Below are positions 35,401-44,500 of a DNA stretch of 64,000 nt, one piece after another (the stretch's first letter is position 1; each line of letters starts with the position of its first letter). The DNA is from Corynebacterium aquatimens (GTDB taxonomy: Bacteria; Actinomycetota; Actinomycetes; Mycobacteriales; Mycobacteriaceae): assembly GCF_030408395.1 (NCBI RefSeq), contig NZ_CP046980.1:310001-374000 (forward strand). The letters run 5' to 3'. The position numbers and the translations under genes are program-made. Below the pieces are notes generated by a model that did not search any database, was not told the DNA's origin, and was given only the letters and a program-made list of their open reading frames with translations.

Positions 35401-36433
35401 CGATCGAGCGCAGGGAGCGCGATTCGAGCTTATCGACGGCTGGGCTTTAGCCGCCGCCATCGACGAGGACTCGGGCGCAATCACCGCCACGATCCCCACT
35501 GACGCGCAACCAGGCTCGACGTACTCGGTGCGCTCCCAGGTGACGTACCGCGATGGCAGCACGGAGACCGTGACCGCCTCTATTGAGGTGGACTCAATAG
35601 CGCGGACATCTACCGCGAGCTGGCCGCGCATCACGGTCCCGCGCGAGACGGTGGTGACGCAAAAACCGGAAACCGCCGCCCCTGCGGGTACCACCTACGG
35701 GGTGAAGAGCACTTTTAACGCGCCGGGCTGGTTCGTCGGGCTGGACAAGGCCACGGGCGAACTGTCCGTGACCACGTCGGCTGACGTGAAGGCGGGCGCG
35801 GAGATCGCCGTGCCGGTGGTGCTTACCTTCCCGGATGACTCCCAAAAGGAGGTCACGATCGCACTGCGGGCTGCGCCGAACCGCGCGGATGTGGTGCAGC
35901 TGACGTACTCCGGCGTCTCGGTGCGCCCGGGCGAATCCGCGGAACTGAACCTCGACGCCCCGCCGGGTACCGTGTTCTCCCTGGTAAGGGAAGTTGAGGA
36001 CCTGGCGGTGAAGATCGACCCGTCCACGGGCAGGTTGAAGGTCACCGCAGTGGCCACGGCCACGGCCGCCACGAGGAACGTGGAGGTTGAGGCGCGGTAC
36101 CCGGATGGCTCGAACAAGACCATCGAAGCGCCGGTCACTATCGAACCGCCCGCCCCGCTGCCGGACGACGGCCTGTCGTCCAAGCCCGCGCCCGAATCCC
36201 AGGCCACGACACCGCCGTCGACCACACCCAGGGACACTGACGCCGGAGACACAGACTCCCAGAACCCGCTGAAGCCCAAAGACCCATCCTCCGATCAGGG
36301 TATGAGCAAGGGTGCCCGGGTAGGCATCGGTGTTGCGCTGACGGTTCTCATCGGCGTACTCGGGGCGGCGGCATTTGCCGTCACCAATCCACAGATTCGG
36401 GACATGCTGGCTTCCTTCGGGATCAGGTTGTAA
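32456..36433 (+). CDS. Giant surface protein with YPDG/Rib-like repeats and C-terminal membrane anchor
   Basis: 1325 residues. A twin-Arg-like basic N-terminus and a hydrophobic signal (about 38-70, ending AQAQA) precede a domain of about 530 residues that is clearly related to the protein at 41578. Two cysteines are shared with it (Cys84 in DPKCEDR, Cys549 in TTCADINN). After residue 640 come tandem beta-sandwich modules of about 80-90 residues marked by DxxTGxI and YxDGS (VTYRDGSTE, ARYPDGSNK). The tail is a Pro/Thr/Ser stretch, a membrane helix and the end NPQIRDMLASFGIRL. No LPxTG sortase signal is present. GGAAGGAA precedes the ATG. Adhesin role is inferred. Confidence 0.85.
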   Translation: MSERMSSSADAGSARTTERAAKQVANDPRRRPVHRRRGVTLAAAAVAAALSATVVPPAAHTSLVPQAQAQPAPNALPGGIDPKCEDRPNTSTVNGKPVTGNSNTYPFGTTSAVSTTAQARDAIDVDYVTSAADLAQAKSTVSGKVTLAGTGTMAPGTGEGLDGIKVYLQWQSANGAVSPVYSATTHSLKGDGKGVYAFDLREGFVDARGTYHQFTAADNQSYRVWVEPQRNQVSENWLYPVRFGNGVVPRWSGAGGDNRTTGAVQNRGVNVQRVDVRLTEIPFAQDAPQAGHRYYMHARNYSFNQFNAAGGNANSISGRVWLESGKDAEGKQTPVYDIPTGDKPAARYTVHLATLTPEGARKIAAIQEREQSASARAKAVRDAIVEAQERNEYWVGYNYNTVTEADGRYRIVKIEQPGRSFQDIVKYSYMWVEGPGGTVLQTHSGWMLPEFRPAWEVHNWSPRPLPQLNTSGGPSITDVHFAVTSSPPQATLNMFVENFDTEYRLAKPGETARLRIDGTLPPQGARVQWRLMTGRPLPVDGSGWRLTTCADINNATFEVPEDAQDGDVWVAQLIIGDEVIARDSFMVHTGQAATYTPFYEGVAPRGEQAPLGENKPAPGKQPQGTKNAGIDVSGKVFSDFPWFKSVTTGETQGLPPSVDGYAVAPLPEDRKVIFEKERGFAYDDISMVAGGRVVLPTVPWGQDGETLKVPVVVTYEDATRDVMFAEFETIRPPRDITIENPQEEPVTAVDYPVTYVRRGSSRASQKPAVTRTYGTNAVSHQPVPEGTTFRLAETPANPANPTTPKATVDKNTGAVTLEAPRDVTPGTKETVKLIAAVPGQGDVTTEATFVIEDLLAADRHTPGYESERKAVPGATITLKQEGDTDLPASAEFAFFAADNELNGWLITVNERTGTIRATAPADTEPPKSVTPTIHLTFDDGSARTLTPTISVATGPSEADGHAPAFAPVVAKRGQKLTLPGPADRAQGARFELIDGWALAAAIDEDSGAITATIPTDAQPGSTYSVRSQVTYRDGSTETVTASIEVDSIARTSTASWPRITVPRETVVTQKPETAAPAGTTYGVKSTFNAPGWFVGLDKATGELSVTTSADVKAGAEIAVPVVLTFPDDSQKEVTIALRAAPNRADVVQLTYSGVSVRPGESAELNLDAPPGTVFSLVREVEDLAVKIDPSTGRLKVTAVATATAATRNVEVEARYPDGSNKTIEAPVTIEPPAPLPDDGLSSKPAPESQATTPPSTTPRDTDAGDTDSQNPLKPKDPSSDQGMSKGARVGIGVALTVLIGVLGAAAFAVTNPQIRDMLASFGIRL

Positions 36434-36454
36434 GAGGGGGAACGAGGAAAGATC

Positions 36455-39454
36455 ATGCGCATCGCACGCCATATCATCGCTGTAGCAGCATCGATGGCTC
36501 TCGTGGCCACGGCCACGGCGCCGATCACGACCCCGGTGTCCACGGCGGCTCCGGTGAGCCCGGGCAAAGACGAGGCCGTCCAGGTCCCGGTCCAGCCGGG
36601 TGCCGGAACCGACGGAGTGGTGGTGAGCACCTGGGCGAGCCCCACGAAGAAGCCCACCCCGAGCCCCACGAAGCCGAAGACAACAACCACCCGAACCACA
36701 ACGACCACCACCACGGTCACCGTCACGCGCAAGCCGAGTACGAGCACGCGCCCGGCCGAGCCGCACAACCCCGACCAGCCGGACACGCCGCCGAACCCTG
36801 TCACGCCCACCACAGCACCCACCACGACGACAACCACGCTAGAAAACACGCCGACAAACACGCCGAAACCCAAGCCCACGGGCCCGAGTTTCTGCCAGTT
36901 TGTCACCGCCGCAAACACGGGCGCGGGTTTCAACCCGGCGTTGGTGCGGGCATCGAATACCTCCGACTTCCTTTACGACAACCCGCTCACCTTCGCGGCC
37001 GCGATGCGTACCTCACTCATGGCCTCGGTGTGGGTCAACGGTGGTCGCGCGCTCGACCTTGAGGCGGACGCCGAGGTCACCTGCCAGGAGGGTTCCGGCG
37101 GCGCTGGTCCGTACATCGTGACTATTTCCTCGGACACGGACAAGGCCACGGTGGTGCGCACGTTCACGGTGGGTACTAATTCCGCGACCCTGGACATCGC
37201 CGTCACCCCGAAGGGCACGAAGCGGGTGGAGGTGGACCTGGCCCACTACGTGCACGCATCAAAGCCGGGAGAGGCCCGCGTGCTCGAGGGCGACAGGCGT
37301 GGTTTCGCGTTCACCCCAGCCGGAGGCAAGGGCGACCCCCAGACCGTGGTGTTCTCCGACAACGTTGGCGCCATGGGTACCGGCTTTGAGTACCGCAAGG
37401 TCAGCGATGCCTTGGACAACGGCGCGGAGCGTTTCATTGACGCCGCGGGTGCCCGCTTCCAGGTGGGTAACGTCAAGTCCGGCCCCACCAACCAGACGGT
37501 GAGGGCGTCCGTGGGATTCACGGTGGACACCAACCAGGCGGCTCTTGATACGGACCGCGATGGCTTGCCGGATGTGTGGGAGCGCGAGGGCGTCACGCTT
37601 GGCGACGGCACCACATTGCCCCTGCACAGGTTCGGCGCCGACCCGAACAAGAAGGACGTCTTCCTGCAGCTGAACTGGATGCGCTCGGAGTGGGAGCAGC
37701 TCAAGTGCTACCGGGATCAGCCCTTTGATGCGACGGCGAGCGGCTTCGCATCGCTGGAGGAGTGGCGTTCGCGCTGCGCGAAGGCGGACGTGAAGGAATA
37801 CCGCCCGCCGCGCGCGGTACTCAAGCAGCTGGAGAACGTGTTTGCGGAACAGGGGATTAACCTGCACATCTTCGCGGGCTCCTACTACTCCACGGACAAT
37901 GCCGGTAGCGAGTACCGCTTCGGCGGGGAAACGGAGACGTATGAGAAGACGTACTTCACCCCGGCGAAAGACAACCCGCTGAACTTGGACTCCACTCGCC
38001 GCTTGGAAAAGAACCGCGACAGGCTCCTCGGCGCTCGCCAGAGCGTGTTCCACGTGGGCGTGATCGGGGATCAGCTGGCGCCACATCACCCGAACCCGGC
38101 GTATGACTTCTCCATGAGCTCTGGCCTGGGCGCGTATGGTCGCTCCTTCTACGTGGCCAAGAACGACGGTATGACGGAGCTGTCCCAGCTACGCAACACA
38201 ATTCTTCACGAGTTCGGTCACATCCTGGGTCTGGACCACTCCGGAGCCGTCCACGCCCCGGGGTACGTGGTGGAAGGCCTCAAGGACGGGCAGGAAGCCA
38301 ACTACTTCCCTAAGTACCTGTCCACGATGAACTACCTGTACCAGATGCGCCACTTCGGCTTCACCAGCACCGAAGTGGACAGTGAGACCTCCCCGATGCC
38401 GGACAAGGCTGAGGCCGCGTGCAGGAGCCTCTCGGCCCCGGACGAGTGCTTCCAGGGTTTCTACCGCGTGCCCGCGGACTGGCAGAACCTGCGCTTCTAC
38501 TCCCCGCAGATCGGCACCCTGACGGAGAATATCCCCGCCGGCGAACAAGAGGTGGAAGCCGAGATGCTCTCCGTCAGTGAGCTGGACCTGCTCGCCGCGG
38601 AATCGAAGAACGGTATCGCCGGGCTGCGTCCGGTGCAGCACCTCACGGGCCGCACGCTCTCGCGCGCCCGCACAGACAACTTCGTGCGAGTGGTGCTGGA
38701 CAACAAGGGCTCCAACGGCCACGACTTCACGCTGCGGGCATCCTGGCCTGGCGGTTCTACCTCGCAGCGCGTGCACCTCTCGGGTTTGCCGCGCCCCGGT
38801 GCCAAGGTAGCTGTGGACGTGCCCATCACGGGTATTGGTGGATTCACGTTGCCCAACCTGCCGGTGAGCTTCGCCATCGTCAACCAGGACGGCAAGACCG
38901 TGCTTGCGGAGGAGTACTCCTTCCCCATGATCAACTACACCGCGGAGGAAGCCGCCCGCGTGCGTGAAGAGCTGGTCAACTCCAACGACCAGCGTCTGAA
39001 AGACGCCGCGAACCAGGCACTTTCCCCGGACGCCAACGCCGCCCAACCCGCACCAGCCCCGAATGTTTCCGCGCCCACCCGCATGGACGCCCACGACGCC
39101 CCCGCTGTGACCCGTCCCCCTGCGGCTAAGCCGGTGACCGACCTGCCCAACAAGCAAGTCACCGCACCGGACAACGAGCCCGGCCGCCACAACCCCAGCG
39201 CCGATACAAGCACTGAGAACAACACACCCACCGGGAAGGAAAACCCCACCCCGAGCAACCAGGAGCAACCGACAAGCACCCAAAGCAACAGCGGCAACAA
39301 CAGCGACCAGCACCAGAACAAACCCGGCGCCTCCCCGGACAAACCACCAACCCTCTCCACCGGTGCCATCGTCGGCATCGTGGTCGGCGTCTTGGCCGTG
39401 ATCGGCGGCGCCGCGGCTGCGTTCATGTTGCTGGCGGGCGGCCTGGCCCTTTAG
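36455..39454 (+). CDS. Secreted, membrane-anchored zinc metalloprotease (metzincin type)
   Basis: 999 residues. A signal peptide (1-31) and a Thr/Pro-rich stalk come first, then a domain of about 210 residues, a calcium-type DTDRDGLPDVWE motif near residue 365, and the zinc site HEFGHILGLDH (His585, Glu586, His589, His595) with a Met-turn-like STMNYL about 45 residues later. A further beta domain, a Gln/Asn/Thr/Pro-rich stretch and a C-terminal helix (AIVGIVVGVLAVIGGAAAAF) complete it. It begins 21 bases after the surface protein gene, so they form an operon. It could process its neighbours or host proteins; this is inference. Confidence 0.88.
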   Translation: MRIARHIIAVAASMALVATATAPITTPVSTAAPVSPGKDEAVQVPVQPGAGTDGVVVSTWASPTKKPTPSPTKPKTTTTRTTTTTTTVTVTRKPSTSTRPAEPHNPDQPDTPPNPVTPTTAPTTTTTTLENTPTNTPKPKPTGPSFCQFVTAANTGAGFNPALVRASNTSDFLYDNPLTFAAAMRTSLMASVWVNGGRALDLEADAEVTCQEGSGGAGPYIVTISSDTDKATVVRTFTVGTNSATLDIAVTPKGTKRVEVDLAHYVHASKPGEARVLEGDRRGFAFTPAGGKGDPQTVVFSDNVGAMGTGFEYRKVSDALDNGAERFIDAAGARFQVGNVKSGPTNQTVRASVGFTVDTNQAALDTDRDGLPDVWEREGVTLGDGTTLPLHRFGADPNKKDVFLQLNWMRSEWEQLKCYRDQPFDATASGFASLEEWRSRCAKADVKEYRPPRAVLKQLENVFAEQGINLHIFAGSYYSTDNAGSEYRFGGETETYEKTYFTPAKDNPLNLDSTRRLEKNRDRLLGARQSVFHVGVIGDQLAPHHPNPAYDFSMSSGLGAYGRSFYVAKNDGMTELSQLRNTILHEFGHILGLDHSGAVHAPGYVVEGLKDGQEANYFPKYLSTMNYLYQMRHFGFTSTEVDSETSPMPDKAEAACRSLSAPDECFQGFYRVPADWQNLRFYSPQIGTLTENIPAGEQEVEAEMLSVSELDLLAAESKNGIAGLRPVQHLTGRTLSRARTDNFVRVVLDNKGSNGHDFTLRASWPGGSTSQRVHLSGLPRPGAKVAVDVPITGIGGFTLPNLPVSFAIVNQDGKTVLAEEYSFPMINYTAEEAARVREELVNSNDQRLKDAANQALSPDANAAQPAPAPNVSAPTRMDAHDAPAVTRPPAAKPVTDLPNKQVTAPDNEPGRHNPSADTSTENNTPTGKENPTPSNQEQPTSTQSNSGNNSDQHQNKPGASPDKPPTLSTGAIVGIVVGVLAVIGGAAAAFMLLAGGLAL

Positions 39455-39659
39455 CGGTACCGCCCACCCCGGCCGGTCCCGCTTCAGCGGCTAGAACTAA
39501 GACCCACGTAAGCACGGTCTGTGAAGTTGCCAAGATTCTTATCCCAAGTTCGTTTTGTCAGCTCAAGTGCAATAAATTAACGTAAGGATGATTATTTCTT
39601 TAGGCTGCGCGCAGGTGCGTTTTTCCAGTGTCACGCAGCCTTACGGAAGGGTCGAGCTC

Positions 39660-41247
39660 GTGCGAACCGCTCTGAAACGATCATGTAGATCTTTGGCCGC
39701 TGTAATCGCCGCGGTGGTTACGATGGCCGCCGGTGGACTGGGCACTTTCGCAGGTATACCGGTGCCTCACGCCGACGCCGCCATCACCTCGACTACCAAC
39801 GGCACCGTGTCCTACACGAAGGACCCTGACGAGGACGGCTCGGTTCGGGCGGTGGATCTCCGGTTGGACGACGATGAAGGGTCCGCGAGGGTCACCTTCA
39901 ATGATCCCGCCGGCGAAGATCGCAGAAGCCACGTTCGTCATCGCTGCCCGAACGCTCGCGGAAAGCAATGACCCCGCGTATGAGTCCGGGCGGGTGGCTG
40001 TGCCGGGGCAGCGGATTTCTGTAAGTCTGGTGTCTGACCTATTAGCGGGAACAGAATTCGCTTTGGTTCGGCCGGACGGAGGTCTACGGGGTTGGCTAGT
40101 TTCCGTCAACCGCAATACCGGGGAGATCAGTGCGATTGCTCCCACAGCGGATGCTAAACCCATCGCCGTAACGATTAACGTCAGCTACATCGATGGTTCT
40201 CAGGAAACTGTCGACGTTACGGTTGGAGTTACCCAGGGCGGGAATCAGGCGGCGCAGAATGAACCCGAATACGAAAAGCAAGTTGCTGCTCCTGGAACTC
40301 AGGTGACTGTTAAGCCAGTCGGCGGAATCCCTGCCGGCTCATCATTTGAGATGCTGGATGCGCGAGGCTTGGATGCAACCGTCGATAAGAAATCTGGTGC
40401 TCTCACTGTAACGCTTCCAGCCAATGCGAAGCCTGGCGTGATCTATACGCTTCAGACCAGAGTTACGTACGCGGACGGTAGCTCGGACATCATTCCTCTG
40501 AAAGTCGAGATTGATTCTCAGACTCGCCGTGATGCCACACGGTGGCCAAACCTTGAGGTTCCACGAAATACCCTCGCAACTTACTCGCCGGAAAACAAAG
40601 CACCTAGCGGTACCACCTACGGGGTAGCTCAGTCCTTTAACCAGGCGGGATGGTCGGTAGCCATCGACCCCAAGTCTGGCGATCTGAGTGTTACCACTGC
40701 GAGTACTGTCAACGCGGGCGAAACAGCTGACGTACCCGTGGTGACCAACTACCCGGATGGTTCGCAACGCGTGGTGAGGGTGAAAGTCAAAGCCATGCAG
40801 AATCACGCCGACACGCAACAGCCTGCGTACCCGACCGTTGATCTCAACCCAGGCAAATCCACGGACGTTTCCTTGATCTCGCAGGTGGATGCGGCGTTCG
40901 GCCTAGTCACTACTGTCGAGGGCGTGCGGGTGAAGATCGACCCGCAGACCGGGACGATGACCATCACGGCGGATGGGGAAGCCCGTAACGGAGTGAAGCA
41001 TATTCCTGTTCGGGTCTACTACAAAGACGGCTCGGTTGAAGAGATCCTAGCATCTGTACGTATTACCTCAGGTTCTAGTGACCCGTCCAGTTTCGACAAA
41101 GAATCCTCTAACACGGGTTCGAGCAAGGGAACCTGGTTCGGCGTCGCGGTCGGGGTAATTGCTCTCATTGCCATCGGCGCGTTCGGTTACCGATATTACG
41201 ATAAGCAGATCCGTGATTTTCTACGCCAATTCGGAATTCGGATCTGA
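39660..41247 (+). pseudogene. Third surface protein paralogue, frameshifted
   Basis: GTG at 39660 (GGAAGG upstream) opens a frame with a signal peptide (LAAVIAAVVTMAAGGLGTFA, ending ADA) that stops at 39971. From about 39910 the next frame continues AEATFVIAARTLAESNDPAY to 41247 and is colinear with the last 470 residues of the 1325-residue protein. It holds repeats of the VTYADGSSD/TNYPDGSQR type, a membrane helix and the end KQIRDFLRQFGIRI. One base added or two lost near 39905-39925 would join the parts into roughly 528 residues. It lacks the N-terminal shared domain. Mutation or sequence error cannot be told apart. Confidence 0.75.
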
Positions 41248-41577
41248 TAAAAGGCTTCTTATATAAACTGGATGGCCCTCGACTGTCCGAGTTATACGGC
41301 TTCGGAAAGTGTTTTCCGGGTTAAAAATAGCAGTTCAGGCTATGGGTAGCGCTTGAAATCACCTATGGAAGCTGAGTAGACTTCTCTCTGAGGTTTCGTA
41401 CGCGACCCTTGGTTCTGCCTGTCCGGTCCATTCGGGTTTCACGTTTTGGTAGCTCACACGCTTTCTCGCTCGAGGCTAGGTTGCGATGAATCCTGATATC
41501 TGAATACCGATTTCTCTATATTGCTGGAATCCGGTACTTCTGCCGATTCCTTATCGATTGTTCTTGGAAGGGAACTT
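41248..41577. other. Long AT-rich leader of the second giant surface gene
   Basis: 330 bases without a gene, clearly richer in A and T than its surroundings. The last bases (TTCTTGGAAGGGAACTT, then ATG) resemble those before the gene at 32456 (TTTCTTGGAAGGAAATAT, then ATG), so the two paralogues share their translation start region. No clear promoter pair or terminator hairpin was identified. Confidence 0.5.
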
Positions 41578-44500
41578 ATGTCTAAGAAGGTCATTCGTCG
41601 TCGTGGTACGACGGTTGCTGCGGCTGCGTTGTCTGTGGCTCTTGTTGCTCCGGTGGTTCAGCCGGTGGTGTCTGTTGCTCGTGAGCCGGAGGGTGTGAAT
41701 CTTACGTGTGTGGATCGTGGTCAGCCGTTTACGCCGTGGGATGCGAAGTTCACGCCTGATACTGCGCAGTGGGTGTCGGGTGCTGCTCGTACGGCTGAGA
41801 AGCGTGATGCGATTGAGGTTGGTTACATCAACTCGTCGACGGATTTCACGAATGCGAAGTCGACGATTTCTGGTTGGGTTCACTTGGCTGGTACGGGTAC
41901 GGTGACCAACGGTACGGGTGAGGCGGTTGCTGAGGGTACTCCGGTGTATATGCAGTGGCGTTCGGCGACGGGTGCTATTTCGCCGGTGTATGTGACGTAC
42001 ACGCATAACAATGTGGGTGGTGCGCAGGCTAGTCCGGGTACTTACGCGTTTGATTTGCGTGAGGGTTTCTTTGATTCGAATGGTCAGTACCATGTGTATG
42101 AGGCGTATAATGACCAGTTTTATCGTGTGTGGACGGAGCCGGGTGTAAACGGGGATCCGCAGAACGGTGGTACGGGTAGCATTATTTACCCGGTGCGTTT
42201 TGGTAACGGTATTGTGCCGCGGTGGGCTAATTCGATGGGTGCTGGTCGTGCGACGGGTCAGTTCCAGCTTGTGGGGGTCAATGTTCAGCGTGTGGACATT
42301 AAGATGGGTGAGTTGCCGATTGATCCGGTAACGGGTGTGAATTACATGCGTGCGGGCGGTAAGAATGGTCCGTTGGTGGAGACGCCTGCGGGTACGCAGC
42401 CGAAGTTTGGCGGGAATTTTGTGTCTGGTCGTGTGTGGCGTGAGGGGGGTCGTGGTGCGGATTCCATCAACCTGATCACGGGTCCGGCGTATGCGACGGG
42501 TTCGAACCATGGTGATAGTGCGTTGGAGGGGTACAAGGTGTACCTGACGACGTTGACGGAGGAGGGCAGGGCCCAGATCACCAATATTCAAGATGGTGCC
42601 ACTGAAACTGACAAGGTTAGGGCGGTGCGTGATGCGTTGAAGGCGAACCCGGAGTACCTCGAGAAGACCTACGTTGGTACGACGGATGCTCAGGGTAACT
42701 ACGCGATTCATGTGGATGTTCCTGCGTACGCCAAGAATTTCGATGATTACACCCAGAATGTGTACATGTGGGTTGAGGATCCGCATGGTGTGATTGTGCA
42801 GGCGCACACTAGGTTTGCTCGTCCGGTGTTTACGAATGCTGCGGGTCCGTCGAACTGGAGCCCGATTCCGACTCCGGCCGCTTTGTCTGGGTTGAAGTAT
42901 GCGAATAATTTTGCTGTGACTGGGTACCCGCAGGACAGCAATTTGAATATGTATGTCAAGGACTATGACGAGACGTTGCACCAGGCGAAGCGGGGGGCCA
43001 CTGCGGAGTTGGTGATTGATGGTGCTTTGCCTCCGGTTGAGACTCGTGTTGTGTGGGTCAAGACCGGTGAGCGTGATGCTAACGGCAAGACTGTTGCGAC
43101 GAGCCAGGTTGTGAACCCGGATGGTTCGCAGAAGATGAGTTCTGGTACTCGTCCGAGGGCGATTACGGATCCGTATCACTCTGAGGCTGGCACGAAGCTG
43201 GATACGTGTGGTGATCTAAGTGATACCGCGAAGTTCGGTTTGAAGGTACCGGACACGGCGGAAGATGGTGATATTTACACCGCGATGTTGTTCGTGGGTG
43301 ATGAGGTTCGTGCGGCGGATTCGTTTGCTGTTTCTGCTGGTGAATCGGCTCGCTACGACGTGACCTACGACAGGGTGTCGAAGGCGGATGCTCCAAACCC
43401 TGGGGACAACGGTAAGCAGACTGCTGATTCCACTGTGGGTGGGGTTGATGTCAAGGTCGGCAATGTGGTGTCCGGTAAGCCGAAGGTGACAGATGACCAG
43501 AACCCGGGCACGACGACGGATCAGTTGCCTGACGGTGCGAAGCTTGGTCCGGTTTCGGCGCAGCGTGGTACGTCGTTGGATCGGTGGAAGGAGAACTTCC
43601 GTAACGATCGTGGTTTTGAGTACGACGATATTCAGTTCACTGATGATGGTCGTGTTGTGTTGCCGGCGGTGCCGTACGGCAAGCAGGATGAGATTCTCAA
43701 GCTTCCTGTGGTTGTGACCTATCAAGATGGCACGAAGGATCTCCTTGAGATTGAGGTGGAGACTGAGGAGAAGCTGGCTAACAAGCTCCAGCCGCGGTAT
43801 GACGAGAAGCGGGTTCACAAGGGTGACGACAATGTCGCAATTGAGGCCCCTAAGTTCTTCGATGCTGATGGTAAGCCGGTTGCGGCGAAGCCGGTTGCGA
43901 AGTTTGAGTTGAACCCGGGTTCGCGTCGAGACCGTCAGCTGCCTGATGGGTGGAACGCTCGCGATATCACCGTTGATCCTAATACTGGTGCGATCACTAT
44001 TACCAAGGTGCCTGCTGGTGCGAAGCCGGGGTTGAACCAGATTCCGGTGTTGGTGACGTACTACCAGGATGAGGCTGCGAAGGCTGCGGGTACTGAGGAT
44101 TCGCACGAGATTGCGTATGTGCCGGTCTACATTTTGGGTACGGCGGATGATTTCGAGCCGCGGTTTGGTGATGTGCGTAAGGAGAAGGGGCAGGACTTTA
44201 GCTCTGAGGCTCCGACGTTCCACGATCCTGCTACCGGTGAGGTAAAGGATTTGCCAGCAGATGCTAAGCCGAAGTTTGAGCTGAAGACTAATGATGGTCA
44301 AGACTTCAACATCGCCCCAGGCAACGATGAGCTGAGGGACAAGTGGAATCTGAAGATTGACCCGGCCACTGGTGTGGTGACGGGTACGATCCCGGATGAT
44401 GCTGAGGTTGTCAATGGTATTCACCCGATTCCGGTGAAGGTGACGTATGCGGATGGCACGGTTGATGACGTGTTCTTCAACCTGTTTGTGGGTAAACCCA

